From positions 248,001-312,000 of the forward strand of contig BRON01000018.1 of assembly GCA_024345305.1 (NCBI GenBank): a DNA stretch of 64,000 bases. Direction: 5' to 3'. The DNA comes from Mrakia gelida. Lineage: Eukaryota; Basidiomycota; Tremellomycetes; Cystofilobasidiales; Mrakiaceae. The notes under the pieces were generated by a model. It made no database searches and was not told the DNA's origin. It saw nothing but the letters and a program-made list of their open reading frames with translations. Position numbers and translations under genes: made by a program. How positions within the stretch are numbered: position 1 is the stretch's first letter; every line of letters starts with the position of its first letter. This document shows, piece after piece, positions 1 to 10,026 of the stretch.

Positions 1-414
1 TTGCAGAGTTACAGAAACAAGTCGACGAGAGGCAGAAGTACGTGGACATGGCTGCAAGGACGCTGGAGGAACTGCCCTCTTGGGCCTGGTGGTTCTGCGA
101 GGCAGCGACGAGCGGGCTCGTTGATAGGAAGGAGTGTGTGAGCAAAGGGGATGATATGTTGGCTTGTGGTCGAGTGAGTGAATTTCTCAAGCATCTATCC
201 TTCCTTCGAAACGCTCAGCTGATCAGTTCATCCGTTCTTGCAGTGTCAGTCCGTTCGATACTGCTCGCAGGGTTCGTCTCTTTCCATTCAGCTTCCTCCG
301 GCTGCTCGCTCATCCTTCCCTTTCTTCCTTCTTCCCAACACCTTCTCGTACACAGCACACCAGAAGCTCCACTGGAAGACTCACAAACTTCTCTGCTTCA
401 AGCTACAGTGGTGA
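1..414 (+). CDS. MYND zinc-finger protein, 3' end only
   Basis: This is the C-terminal part of a gene that begins upstream of the window. Exons are about 3-173, 244-271 and 356-414. Joined in frame they give a MYND finger (a C6HC zinc module for protein-protein contacts): WWFC, then KEC, ACGRCQSVRYCSQ, HQKLHWKTHKLLC, ending FKLQW and TGA at 412-414. The visible upstream residues look like a short charged helix. The gene at 51.4-52.7 kb has the same C-terminal layout, the same two intron positions and phases, and also ends Trp-TGA, which supports this stop. An alternative donor at GTGATC would add a helical tail, but I consider it less likely. Partner and function are unknown; fungal MYND proteins are often transcription or chromatin cofactors. 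Confidence 0.75.
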
Positions 415-1640
415 TCCTCGTGAGTCGCATTTCCGCCTCGTCGCGTCGCGTCGTCCCTCTTGGATCCTTTCTGATAACCCCTCTCCTTCCATTTGTTTCG
501 GTTCTTGTACAGGATCAAAAACATCCGAATCCTCATCAAGCTCTCGTCTCTTGCTCTCGCCAACGTGAGCTCCAGTTCTCCTCTGCCCTTCGCCTTCGTC
601 GAGCTGACCTTGGCTTTCGTTCCCCTCGCAGACGGCTCTCCAAATTCGCCTCGTTGTGATCTCAGCTCTACTTCGACACTGCCTCTAACGTATGCATGCC
701 TTTTAGCTCACCTCTCTCTCTTGGGGAAAGTGTGGAGATGGCGCCGTACCATGCTCTTGAGGTCGGTCCTCTCTGTTTCCTCTTCGCGTCGCTCGATTCG
801 AACCTGACTTTTCCCCGTTCATGTTTTGCTCCAAGACCGTCGCCGTCTCTGCTAGGAGAGGGTTCTAGCCGCGAACACGTCCGATCCCTGCTCTCTTATC
901 GGACTGGTATAAGTCGAGTCGCGTCGCTTCGTTCTCTCCCTTCGCGTCGCTCGTTCTCTCCGTCTTATTCTTCGGCTACCCTCGCTCAAGACTCGTCCCA
1001 CTTCTATCGGGACACCTGCTGACTCCTTTTCGATCTTCTCGACGTCAAAACAGAGTAACAACCAATCTTCCAGCTCGTTGCTTGACCCGCGACGCCTCGT
1101 GCTTCGAATTCTCCTTCGTCTCGATGACCTCCGTTCCACGACAAGTCGACTTTCTTTCCTTCCAGCCTCGTAGTTCATTTAGCTCTTCTCGGCTCACCTT
1201 TCTTCGAAGACTCGTTCGCTCTCGTCCCTACATGTCTTCCCTGGTTCGTCCAAAATCCTCACAAACTGCTTTCCTCGCTCCCTCGAGTCCCAGATTCGCA
1301 GATAATTGACTGACGACGGGTTTGTTTGGGTATCTGCACTAGCAGATGTCTTCAGATTTGCTCGAAGCCACGCTACTCAAGATCCGGACGAGACCGAAGC
1401 CGTCGAACGTCGAAGATTGGAAGGTGACGACTGTGAGCTTGAGTCGTCCTTCTTCCCTCTTTTCTCGTCTCTCTACAGCCTTTTTACTTGACTTCAGCTC
1501 TCCACACTTTCGCCCCGACGTAGATCGACCTGATCTGCTTCCTAATCCACGTTCTACAGGCCGCGGAACGTCCGAACCATCTCACCAACATCAGAAGAAG
1601 GAACAAGAAGAGCGCAGGTATTTGGTTCGAAGTCCCCTCC
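415..1640 (+). other. unresolved spliced region between two genes
   Basis: Several intron-like segments lie here on the + strand: donor near 421 with acceptor near 512, CTGAC-CAG acceptors near 631 and 1064, and an acceptor at 1345. The short open pieces between them do not join into one convincing frame. Candidate exons include 513-564, 632-688 and 1346-1420; the last continues after an intron ending near 1560. These could be the 3' UTR introns of the MYND gene, a small separate gene, or a decayed gene. I recognise no domain. The last exon encodes a charged segment just before the nitroreductase gene. Confidence 0.35.
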
Positions 1641-1712
1641 TCAGCTCGCTCGCCTTCCTTCCTTCTTTTTCGCCGATCACCACCCAACCCAACCTCGACC
1701 CACCGCACTTTC

Positions 1713-3121
1713 ATGGCCTTCTCCTCCAACTACATTTTCCTCTGCATCTTCTTGACCATCTTCATCGGCTACATCAAAACCAACAACGCACCTTCCAACG
1801 TCATGTCGCCCACTTCAGCTTGCTTCCTCGCTGCTCTCTCCGTTCGTCGCTCGGTCTACAATCTCTCGAACGTCCTTCCAGTCGGCGTATCTCAAGCATC
1901 CATCCAGGCTACCGTCGAGCAAGCTGTCAAGCTCTCGCCATCTCCATTCAACATCCAGAGCGCTCGAGTAGTGATCCTCTGGGGTCCAGAGTCCGACCGT
2001 CTTTGGGACATCGTCTGGAGCAAAGTCAACGCCGTGACTCTGTTTGCTGATGGTCAGTCCTCTTTGCTGCTCTGCCCTCTCTTCTCCCCATCGATCCGAG
2101 CTCCTTCGTCTAGCAGAAGATGGCTCGACGCTCGGACAGATCGCTGACGTCCGTCCTTTCTCCCTCTTCCTCTCGCTGCAGATGAGGCTCGAACCGCGTC
2201 GGAAAGCAAGGTCAAGCACTTCGCCCGAGGAGCTGGAACGATCCTTTTCTTCGAAGATCAAGGTATGTCCATCCTTTCACCTTCTCAGACGCTCATCGGA
2301 AGCAGTAGAAAGCTCAGAAGGTCGTTCGAAAGACGAATCAGAAGCTCACTTCGATTCCCTCCTCCCCTCCTCCCTCCTCCTCGTTCCGGCCATCTCCTCC
2401 CACCAGACGACATCGACAAGATCTCCCTTGGCTTCCCTGCCTTCGCCCCTATCTTCCCTACCCTCTCGGAGCAATCCTCTGGTATCCTCACAGTGAGTTT
2501 CGCCTCACCGATCCATCTCGTCCCTCCACATCTTCTCGCTCGTTCCCAGGCGGGGAAGGCAGACGCGACGAGACTTCTATTCCTTCCTCCTTCCTCGCTC
2601 TCTTTCAGAACTTGTCTGACTTTCTCGATCTCCCTATCTCCTACTTCCGTCTTCTAGTCAAACATCTGGACTCTGCTGTCAGTCGAGGGAGTAGGAGCGA
2701 ACCTTCAGCATCAATCCGTCGACGTTCGTCCTTCGTTTCTTCCGCTTCTACGTCGCGAGACACCTTTCCTTCGACTCGTAGCTGACAAATCCCTCCACCT
2801 TCTCTTCAATCATCTTAGCTCATTGAAGCCGACGTTCTCAAGACCTGGGACCTGCCGCTTTCCTGGGAGGTTCGTTCGCGTCGCTTTTTCTCGCTCCGCT
2901 CCCATCTTCCCGTCCTCGCCCATCTCCCTCTTCCTCTCTCTCTCAACCGAGCTACTCCTCACTCCTCGTGCTGACTCTCCTCACTCTTCGCCGTCGTACA
3001 GCTCAAAGCTCAGCTCCCCTTCGGAGGAATCGCCGCTCCTCCCTCCGAGCCCAAAAAGACGTTCGAGGGACGAACTCGCTACTTCGGAGGAGAGGTCGTG
3101 ACCGAGTCTGCGAAGTTGTAA
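1713..3121 (+). CDS. Frm2/Hbn1-type nitroreductase with N-terminal membrane anchor
   Basis: Proposed exons are 1713-2052, 2182-2262, 2306-2320, 2407-2492, 2658-2717, 2819-2869 and 3002-3121, giving 250 residues. The FMN-dependent nitroreductase fold of the fungal Frm2/Hbn1 group is recognised by RRSVYNLSN near the start of the domain, SPSPFNIQSARVVILWG, WSEQ-like LSEQSSGIL, IWTLLSVEGVGANLQH, and the tail WDLPLSWELKAQLPFG. These enzymes are linked to oxidative-stress and lipid signalling in yeast. Residues 1-30 include a hydrophobic stretch (YIFLCIFLTIFIGY), which suggests a membrane anchor. If the second Met (1803) is used, a soluble 220-residue form results. The 15-nt exon 3 is a prediction that keeps the frame. 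The next gene is convergent. Confidence 0.88.
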
Positions 3122-3702
3122 ATCCTAGTTGGAGAACCGTAGAGCTTAATTATCTGTATGTTCCTTTTTCTCGTCCGAGGGTCGAGGGAGAGAAGGACGA
3201 GAGCTCGGTGGTGCGAGAGCACGACTCGACGCGTCGACCTTTCAGTTCCTCTCTGGTCGCACTTCATATCCGTGATTCCATCTTCATCGACCAGCGACTA
3301 CGTAGAAACACAAAATAAAAAAGGGGTATACCTTCGCCGCCTTCCCCAGCCTGGGAAGAAAAGTCAACAGCGAGAGCGAGCCAAAAAAGAGTCACGAGCG
3401 AGGGAGTGGAGTGGACGCGACGAGGCGAGGCGAAAGAGTCGGAGCAGCACAACTGCAAAAATCGAAGGGAAGTGGAGAGATCAGGGGAGAGAATCGTGAT
3501 GTGTATGTGGGATTGAAGGAGGGCCGTGGAAAACGAAGAAGGGACGAGGGGCATCTAAACGCGAAGGGAACGTAGCGAGAGTGGTCCGAGGGGAAACGAG
3601 AAGGGAGAGGAAACAGCGAGGGGAAGAGGACTACGTAGGCGATACAGAACGAGCGAAGACAGAGCGAGAAACGAAGGAGAAGGAAAAAAGAAGGTGGACG
3701 AC

Positions 3703-6700
3703 TCAGCCCCCATTGATCCAGACCTCCAGCTTCCCCTCGGACTTCCCGTTCGCGGTGTGTCTCGCAACGTCGATGGCAGCCTCGAAGTCGTCCTGCAAAC
3801 CCATCAAACAACCAGCACCAAGCGAAGGGAAGCGAACGAAACGAGTCAGTGACGAAGTCTCGTCGCGTCGCGTCGAAGGCGAAAAGAGGGCTCGAATCAA
3901 CTCACCTCATCCGCCAAACTAATCATACTCCCATCCTCATCCCTGAACTGGATCTTCGTCTCCTCCGCCCCCCTCATCCCGAACTTGGCTCGAATCTTGG
4001 CCACGAACTCGTCGTAGTTCGAATCGGACGTGAGGCTGAGTCCTCGGATGTCGTTTTGGAAGTGGATCTGTTTAGAATCGAAGAGGTAGACACGAGCGAG
4101 GTCAGTTGAGGGTCAAAGAAGGAGAGCGACGAGGTTGATCGATGGGTAGAGTCGCGCGACGAGCGAGGAAGTGAGATTAGTAGAAACCGACGCGTACCTT
4201 CAACCTGACCTTCGTCATCTCGAACACCTGATACTCCTCCTCCCCACTCCCATACCCTTCCTCCTCCTCCTCCACGCCCCCATACCCACTTCTCCTCCCA
4301 TACCCCCCTTGCCCACTAATACTCCCACTCCTCTGAATCCCGTTCATCCTCCCAGCCTTCATCGCCGTACTCGGTCTCCTTACAGGCGCTCTCCCTCCAA
4401 ACGAACTAGGAGGAGCGCTCCTTCCTTGGGAGTAGGACTCGGGAGGGGTACTGATGGAGTTGGAGGAGGCGGTAGCGCTAGTGGTTCGAGAGAGGGAGAG
4501 AGGTTGGACGTTGGGAGAGAGGGATTGAGGAGGAGGAGCATCTCGAGATTTGAGAGCCCAGGATTCGACGGATGAGATGGGGGGAAGAGCGGGTGCTTGC
4601 TCGAGAGAGGGAGTGGAGTAATAGTCGTCTGGAACTCCAACGAGAGGAGTGGGGAGGAGGGAAGAGTCAGGGAACGAAAAATACGGAAGCCGACGCGACA
4701 AGCTCGCACTCGACGCGTCTTTTCCCTCCCTTTGCTTCAACGAAACACTCACAAAGCTCAGTAACTCGACTTCCACCTCCCCCATTAGCGTAAGCTCTCT
4801 CCTTCTCCTCCTCCGTATCTGCCGCCAGCTTCGTAGCAACCCTCGGAGCTTGCTCCCTCTCCCTCGGGTTGTTGTTGTTGTCGGCTCTCCTGACGCTCTG
4901 TCCTCGCTGAGGCAGTCCTCCTCCTCCTCCTCCTCCTCCTCCGCTGTACTGGCCAGGGACGATCTGGGTTTGACTTCGAGCGAGGTTGGGTTGAGCGGCA
5001 CCGGAGGGAGGGGATCGATCTCGAGCGTTGTTGGAGGACGGGACGAGGGGAGCTTCGTAGCGGGAGGTGTTGGGGTTGGGAGAGATCTTTCGGAGGGAGG
5101 TGTTGGCTGGTAACGAGACGAAGAGACGAGACGTTAGTTCGTCGAGCGGAGAGGGAAAAAGAGGGAGAGAGAGGGATGAGAGACGGAGCGACTTACCGAC
5201 TCCTCCAACTCCAGGATCGGAACTACTCCTCGAGACCATGACGTCCGAACCGTTGAGAGGTGCTCCCGAGGGGAGTTGACCCTGTCGAAGACGAGTGACT
5301 CCGGTGAAGGTGGTGAAGGCGTCTCGTTCGTCCGTTGCGGCGATGAGTTGCTGGAGGAGGGTGGAGCAAAGCGAACACGAGCGATGGGGGAGGGGAGGGA
5401 GGAGAGACGCGTCAGTTCTTGTCGTCTCGCTTCTTCTCGTTCCAACGTCGGTTCCGCTCAGACTCACCGCCTTCCCCAAGTAATCCTTCTGCTTGACGTT
5501 CTTCATCTTGGAAGCAGGAGGTCGATAGAGAACTCCAACGGGCTGTGGCAAAAACGAAACCAAACCGAACGAAGGTCAGCTCTCGTCGCGTCTCCCTTCT
5601 CCCTCGTCTCGTCTCCCTTTCTACCTCGCTCGCTCGGACGTATTCGGGAAGGGACAAAGGTAGGGTCGAGTGTGTTTCACTCACAATCGAGAACACCGTA
5701 TACCCATCCCCTCGATCCTTGATCGCCTCATCAATCACGTCGTGCTCAGGCGTGGATTTCTCCTTTCGAGCATCTTGAAGATCGTTCATCCCGTCGGCCT
5801 GTTCGCACGAACAAAAGCAAGCAGTCAGCGTTGTTGACCTCTCTTGTTCCGTTCGGGAAGGCGCCGCACCTCATTCCCAAGATTGATCGAACACAACCCT
5901 CGATTGAACAGCACCTCGGCGGAAAACAGCTTGAACGCGAGACCGAGTTGTTCGTAGTTGCTGCACACGCCGAAAGCGAAACGAGTCAGAACGAACGAAC
6001 GAACGAACGAATGAAGGGAGGCTTGGACGGGTGGAGTGGGTGGGTGGGGTGGGAGGGGTGAAAGAAGAAGAGGGGAGCAAGGACGGCGGGCGTACATCGC
6101 CTCATTCCCTCTCAAGTAAAGCAACGCTTCCTCGAAATCCCTCATGGCGAACTCGAAGCGGCCTAAAAGGAAGTTGGACACGCCTGCTTGGTGCTGTTGA
6201 ATGGAAGAGACGGAACCCGAACGGGAAGACGAGGGACTTGAGGTCAGTTTGGTTCGCGAGAGACCCGACGCGTCGGTTCGTCTCCCCTCTTCATCCCTCC
6301 TTCGGTTGACGGACCAAGCGCGAGGGTTGGGTGTTGGATTGGGTGTTGAGAGGGAAGTAGGGAGAAGTGAGGGCTGAGACGTACATAAGCCACAGCGAGG
6401 TACTGATCCAAGTTGGTAGCAGCGTTGAAGAGTTCGACAGCGATGGCATGTTCTCCCAAGGTCGCGTTGATGATGGCCATGTTGAAGAGGATCTGGGGAC
6501 GAAACGAGGCGGCGAGGAAGAACCGTCAGCCACCAAGAAAGAAAAGCGATCGAAGGGAAGGGAAGGGTGGGCAGAGGGAGCGACGCGATATGAGGAGGAA
6601 CGACGAAAAAAGGGTCATGGGCGAGAGCTGACCTTGGACGAATCCGCGATGGTCTGGAACGTTTCGAGCGAGGCATCGTAGTCTTCCTCCTCGTAGGCTT

Positions 6701-7436
6701 TGAGAGCTCGGGCCCAGGTTTCTAGTTCGGCCTTCGAGTGAGGGGGGGCGAGTTGAAAGAGGGTGGTGGAGACGAGGCAGGCAGAGGAGGGAGGGATGGA
6801 GAGAAGGAAGAGGGAGAGTCAGCGAGGGTTTCTTCGGGTTTCGGGGGAGAAAGGCTTGGAAGGGAGAGCGATGGAGAGTAGAGAGAGCGAGCGAGGGAAG
6901 GGAAGGGAGGAGATGGGTCGTCGCCAAGGAGGGGAGGGAGGAGGAGGAGCGAGAGCTCGAAGCTCGGAGGGAGGTCGAAAGGAGGAAGGAGGGAAGATCT
7001 TCCCTTCTTCGCAGATGAAACTTCCGGGGGATGTATAGATGAGTCTCCTGCGGGTCTATATCCGAGAAAAGAAGTGAGACTCGACGAGGGGGCTGCGTCG
7101 TCGTGCTTCCTTCCTCCGTCGCTCGAGGTTGAGCTCAACCTCGTTCGGCTTCCCTCCTCCTTCTTCTCCTCCCACTCCCAGCCAGGCACCAAGCCTCCTC
7201 AGTCTTCTCAGCCAAAGGAGGAGAGGACCGATACAGCTCCCCACTCGCTTTCCCTCCCCTCCTCCGGCTATCATCGAACCCCTCCTCCTCTTCCCTCCCT
7301 CTCCTTCGTCCAAGCTCAACATCCCTCCCTCCTCCGTTCCCTCTCTTCTCTCCCATACCTCCCTCTCATAAACCACACGTAACCAAAAACGGGACCAAAA
7401 ACGAGGAAGGGAGGAGAAGCCCACTTTAAGGGACAT
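3703..7436 (-). CDS. noxR: NADPH oxidase regulator NoxR (p67phox-like)
   Basis: Twelve exons (7425-7436, 6633-6731, 6385-6492, 6096-6193, 5870-5960, 5685-5798, 5468-5542, 5197-5350, 4753-5106, 4198-4628, 3906-4067, 3703-3792) give 595 residues. The N-terminal 140 residues are TPR repeats (LETWARALKAYEEEDYDASL, INATLGEHAIAVELFN, LDQYLAVAY, GVSNFLLGRFEFAMRDFEEA, LAFKLFSAEVLFNRGL). A p67phox-type activation segment follows (PVGVLYRPPASKMKNVKQKD). Next comes a Ser/Pro/Gly-rich linker with a run of nine Gly, then a C-terminal PB1 domain (KVRLKIHFQNDIRG to EGKLEVWINGG). In filamentous fungi NoxR binds Rac and activates NoxA/NoxB at the plasma membrane for polarised growth and differentiation. Exon 1 would code only MSLK, matching the N-terminus of known NoxR proteins, followed by a roughly 690-nt intron. 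That exon is the least certain part. Confidence 0.93.
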
Positions 7437-8540
7437 GGTCTAGCTTGATCCTTCGTCGTCGTCGGGTCGTTGGCGGGAGGGAGGGGAGGCGAGGGAGAGA
7501 TGAAACGTCGGTTGTCGGAACGAGGGTTGGTGAGGGAAGGAAGAGAGCTAGGCCTGCTTGTCTCTTTGAGGTAGATTGTCTTGAGGGAAACGTAAGGTGA
7601 GGTGAAGTGTCGAAGGTGTCGAAGAAGGGCTGAAACGAACGAAGCGAAGGAACGAGCGAGGGGAGGAGGGGAGGGCGTAAGGAAGGTGGTGGGGGAGAGA
7701 GAGACCGGCTCGAAAGGAGTGGGAAGGGAAAGGCTTTGGGGAAGGGAACGAACAGAGAAAAGGAGGAGAGAGAAGCGTATATGTGCTGGTGGTAGTTTGA
7801 GATTCGGAAGAGGGAGCGACGACGGGAGAGGAGAGGGGGGCACCCTGCGCGGACAGGTGGACAGGGGAAGGGGAGCGAGGTCGAACGAGGCGACGGAGAA
7901 GAGGGAGGAGAGGTGCGCGCCAACTCCCATCATCTCGCTTCTTCTTCGTTCTTTCCACTCCTTCGAACCTCTTCTATCGACTGAGGGTGCTCGTCGCGTT
8001 AAGTCGGACGAGGTGGTGGGAGGCGAGCTCGCGCAGGACGAGCTGTCGCTCGAGGAACACGACGTGGACAAGCAGACGACTTCGCCCCCTCTTCCAGCGT
8101 CGCCCTCAGCTCTCCTCCTTTCTCGCCTGTCGCTTGCATACACCATAGCGATGGGACGAGGAAAGGACTAGAGCTGGTGGCCGTCGGTGGAGGGACCCAT
8201 CTCGTGAGTTTTCCAAACCGTTCCTCCTCGACTCCTCCCTCTTCTCCCTCCTCTCTCCCTTCTCTCTCCGCTCTTTCCCTTCTTTCTTTTTCTCTCTCTC
8301 CTCCTCCTCTCCTCCTCTCAAAGAGTCCTGAAGGAGCGCCGTTCCTCCCAACCTTCCTTTTCTTCCCTCTCCCAACCTTCCCTCCCCTCGCTCTCTTTAC
8401 ACCTCCACCCCCTCCTTCTCTTTTTTTCCTGTTCACCCCGGCACCCACGCCCCTTTTTGCGTTTACAACTCCGCTCTACCCCTCTCCCTTCCTCTTTTTA
8501 TTCTGCGTCATCTCGCCCTCGCTTGCTTTCCCCTTCCCCC
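7437..8540. other. intergenic region upstream of noxR
   Basis: No supportable coding sequence is seen. The stretch has purine/pyrimidine-biased blocks on both strands, as expected for a fungal promoter and 5' UTR. A six-codon uORF-like ATG (MGRGKD) sits at about 8151-8171 on +. It is followed at about 8200 by a GTGAGT donor-like site and a long pyrimidine tract, so a non-coding transcript running right into the hairpin repeats is possible. Confidence 0.4.
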
Positions 8541-9343
8541 GAGGCCAACACCAGCTTCTCACTCCTCTGTCGGAAGTTCGACATCTCTTCCATCTCGATC
8601 GTTCTTGCAAAAGATCGATTGAGAAGGTTGACATGTCGAAGTTCAGTATGCGAGTGAGTCGCTGGCGTTGGCTCTCTCTTTCTCGTGGGGGACGTTTTGG
8701 TGGTTCGACGCGTCTTTGTTCCCCGGCACCAGTCTTCTCACTCTCTTGCCTTCGACACTTCATCTTTTCGTTCCCAACCGCGCTCTGAAAGAACGGTTGG
8801 GAAGGTCGAGATGAAATGTCGAGACGCGGTAGAAGTGAGTCGCTGGCGTTGGGGTTTCAATCGATTCGCGACGCGTTCGTTTTGGCTTTCCCTAAAGTAT
8901 CTCTGTCTCTCTGGTTTTCTCTCTCTCCTCCGATACTTCCTTTCCCCCTCTGCTTCCACCTCTCGCTCTCATCTCTCTCTCTCTCTCTTCTCTCTTCCTC
9001 CGCCGCTCTCGCCTCCTCCCCTTCCCCCGAAGCCAACACCAGTCTTCTCACTCTGCTGCTCTCCTCACATCATCTCTTCATCCTCGGTAGCTCTTGCAAA
9101 AGATCGATCGAGGAATATGAGATGGATTGGGTCAATGGCAGAGTGAGCCGCTGGCGTTGGCTCTTGCTTCACTTCGAATCGATGTTGGACGCGTCGTCTT
9201 TTTTCGCTCGGGCACCTTCGCACGAACGAGGACGAGCCTCTCACTCCTCTGATCTCGAACATCTATCTCGAAGACTGTCGTGCAAGGTCGACGAGATGGA
9301 TGGTCTATGAATATGGGAGTGAGTCGCAGATGCTCGCGTGGTC
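8541..9343 (+). repeat. four diverged hairpin (inverted-arm) repeats
   Basis: Four related units lie at about 8541-8675, 8719-8853, 9028-9170 and 9220-9343. Each begins with a left arm like GGCCAACACCAGNNTTCTCA followed by CACTC. About 90-100 nt later each has a right arm like GAGTGAGTCGCTGGCGTTGG, which is the reverse complement of the left arm with a few mismatches. Every unit can therefore fold into a stem of roughly 20-25 bp. The loops share TCTTGCAAAAGATCGAT in units 1 and 3 and are otherwise diverged. The right arm also looks like a splice donor and the left arm like an acceptor, so the units could alternatively be repeated exons. No known small-RNA class was recognised. Confidence 0.6.
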
Positions 9344-10026
9344 GTTTTGCCTGCGATCGCTTTTTTCCTTCCAGTGTCGTCCGCTCTTCTCTGTAGTCTC
9401 CTGATTTCGTAGTAGCGTACTCTGAGCGTATCATTTCCTACTGCCTCGAATATTTACTCGCACCCGCAGACAGAAAGAAAGAACGAAAGGAAAGCAAGAA
9501 CGGCCGCGACGCGTCGCGTTTCTTCGAGGATCATGAACGCTGCTTCTGTCAAGTGTCCGTTTATCGTCTCCTAGTATCACCACTCGGATAAGCGGCTTAA
9601 AGTATTCTCCTCTCGTCAGACCTGAGGGGAACAGCTTTGCATCGCTCTTCTCTTCCCCCTCGCGACGAGCGAGGATGTAATTGCTTTCGTCCGTTCTTTC
9701 CCGTTCTTCCGAGCAGCTTTTCAAGAGCTTACATCTCGCTGTCTTCCTCTCATCCTACCTCTCTCGCAGTACAGGCTCAACTCCTTCAAGATCTGGGCTG
9801 AAAAAGAGAAGGTTTGAAGCCCTTCATGTCTCCGCCCGCATCTTCCCCTCCCCCCTCTCAACGAACTCAGCCTTCGTCCTCCTTCCCTTTCACATTCCTT
9901 CCACTCCCCAACAGCCACATCGCCTTCTCCACCCCCCAAAGGAAGTTTTCTCTGGAAGAACCCTTCCCCTCTCTCCTCCTCGTTTTCGACCTCAGACCTT
10001 TGATAGGTCTTTTCCTCGCTCTAGAG
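9344..10026 (+). other. leader region of the bestrophin-like gene
   Basis: No convincing protein is encoded. Acceptor-like sites near 9769 and 9912 and donors near 9811 and 9997 suggest spliced 5' UTR exons before the ATG at 10027. An ACGCGTCGCG element lies near 9510. Confidence 0.35.

Noticed and set aside
1346..2050. 234-residue + ORF overlapping the nitroreductase start
   Set aside because: Its 3' half is a shadow frame of the nitroreductase exon; only its first exon-like part may be real.
7316..8146. 276-residue minus-strand Ser/Pro ORF upstream of noxR
   Set aside because: The composition comes from a pyrimidine-rich promoter; the other strand and other frames are equally open.
8541..9170. 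Hairpin repeats as repeated protein-coding exons (CKRSIEKVDM-like peptide)
   Set aside because: The frame is not kept across all four units, unit 4 stops, and the strongest conserved feature is arm complementarity rather than codons.
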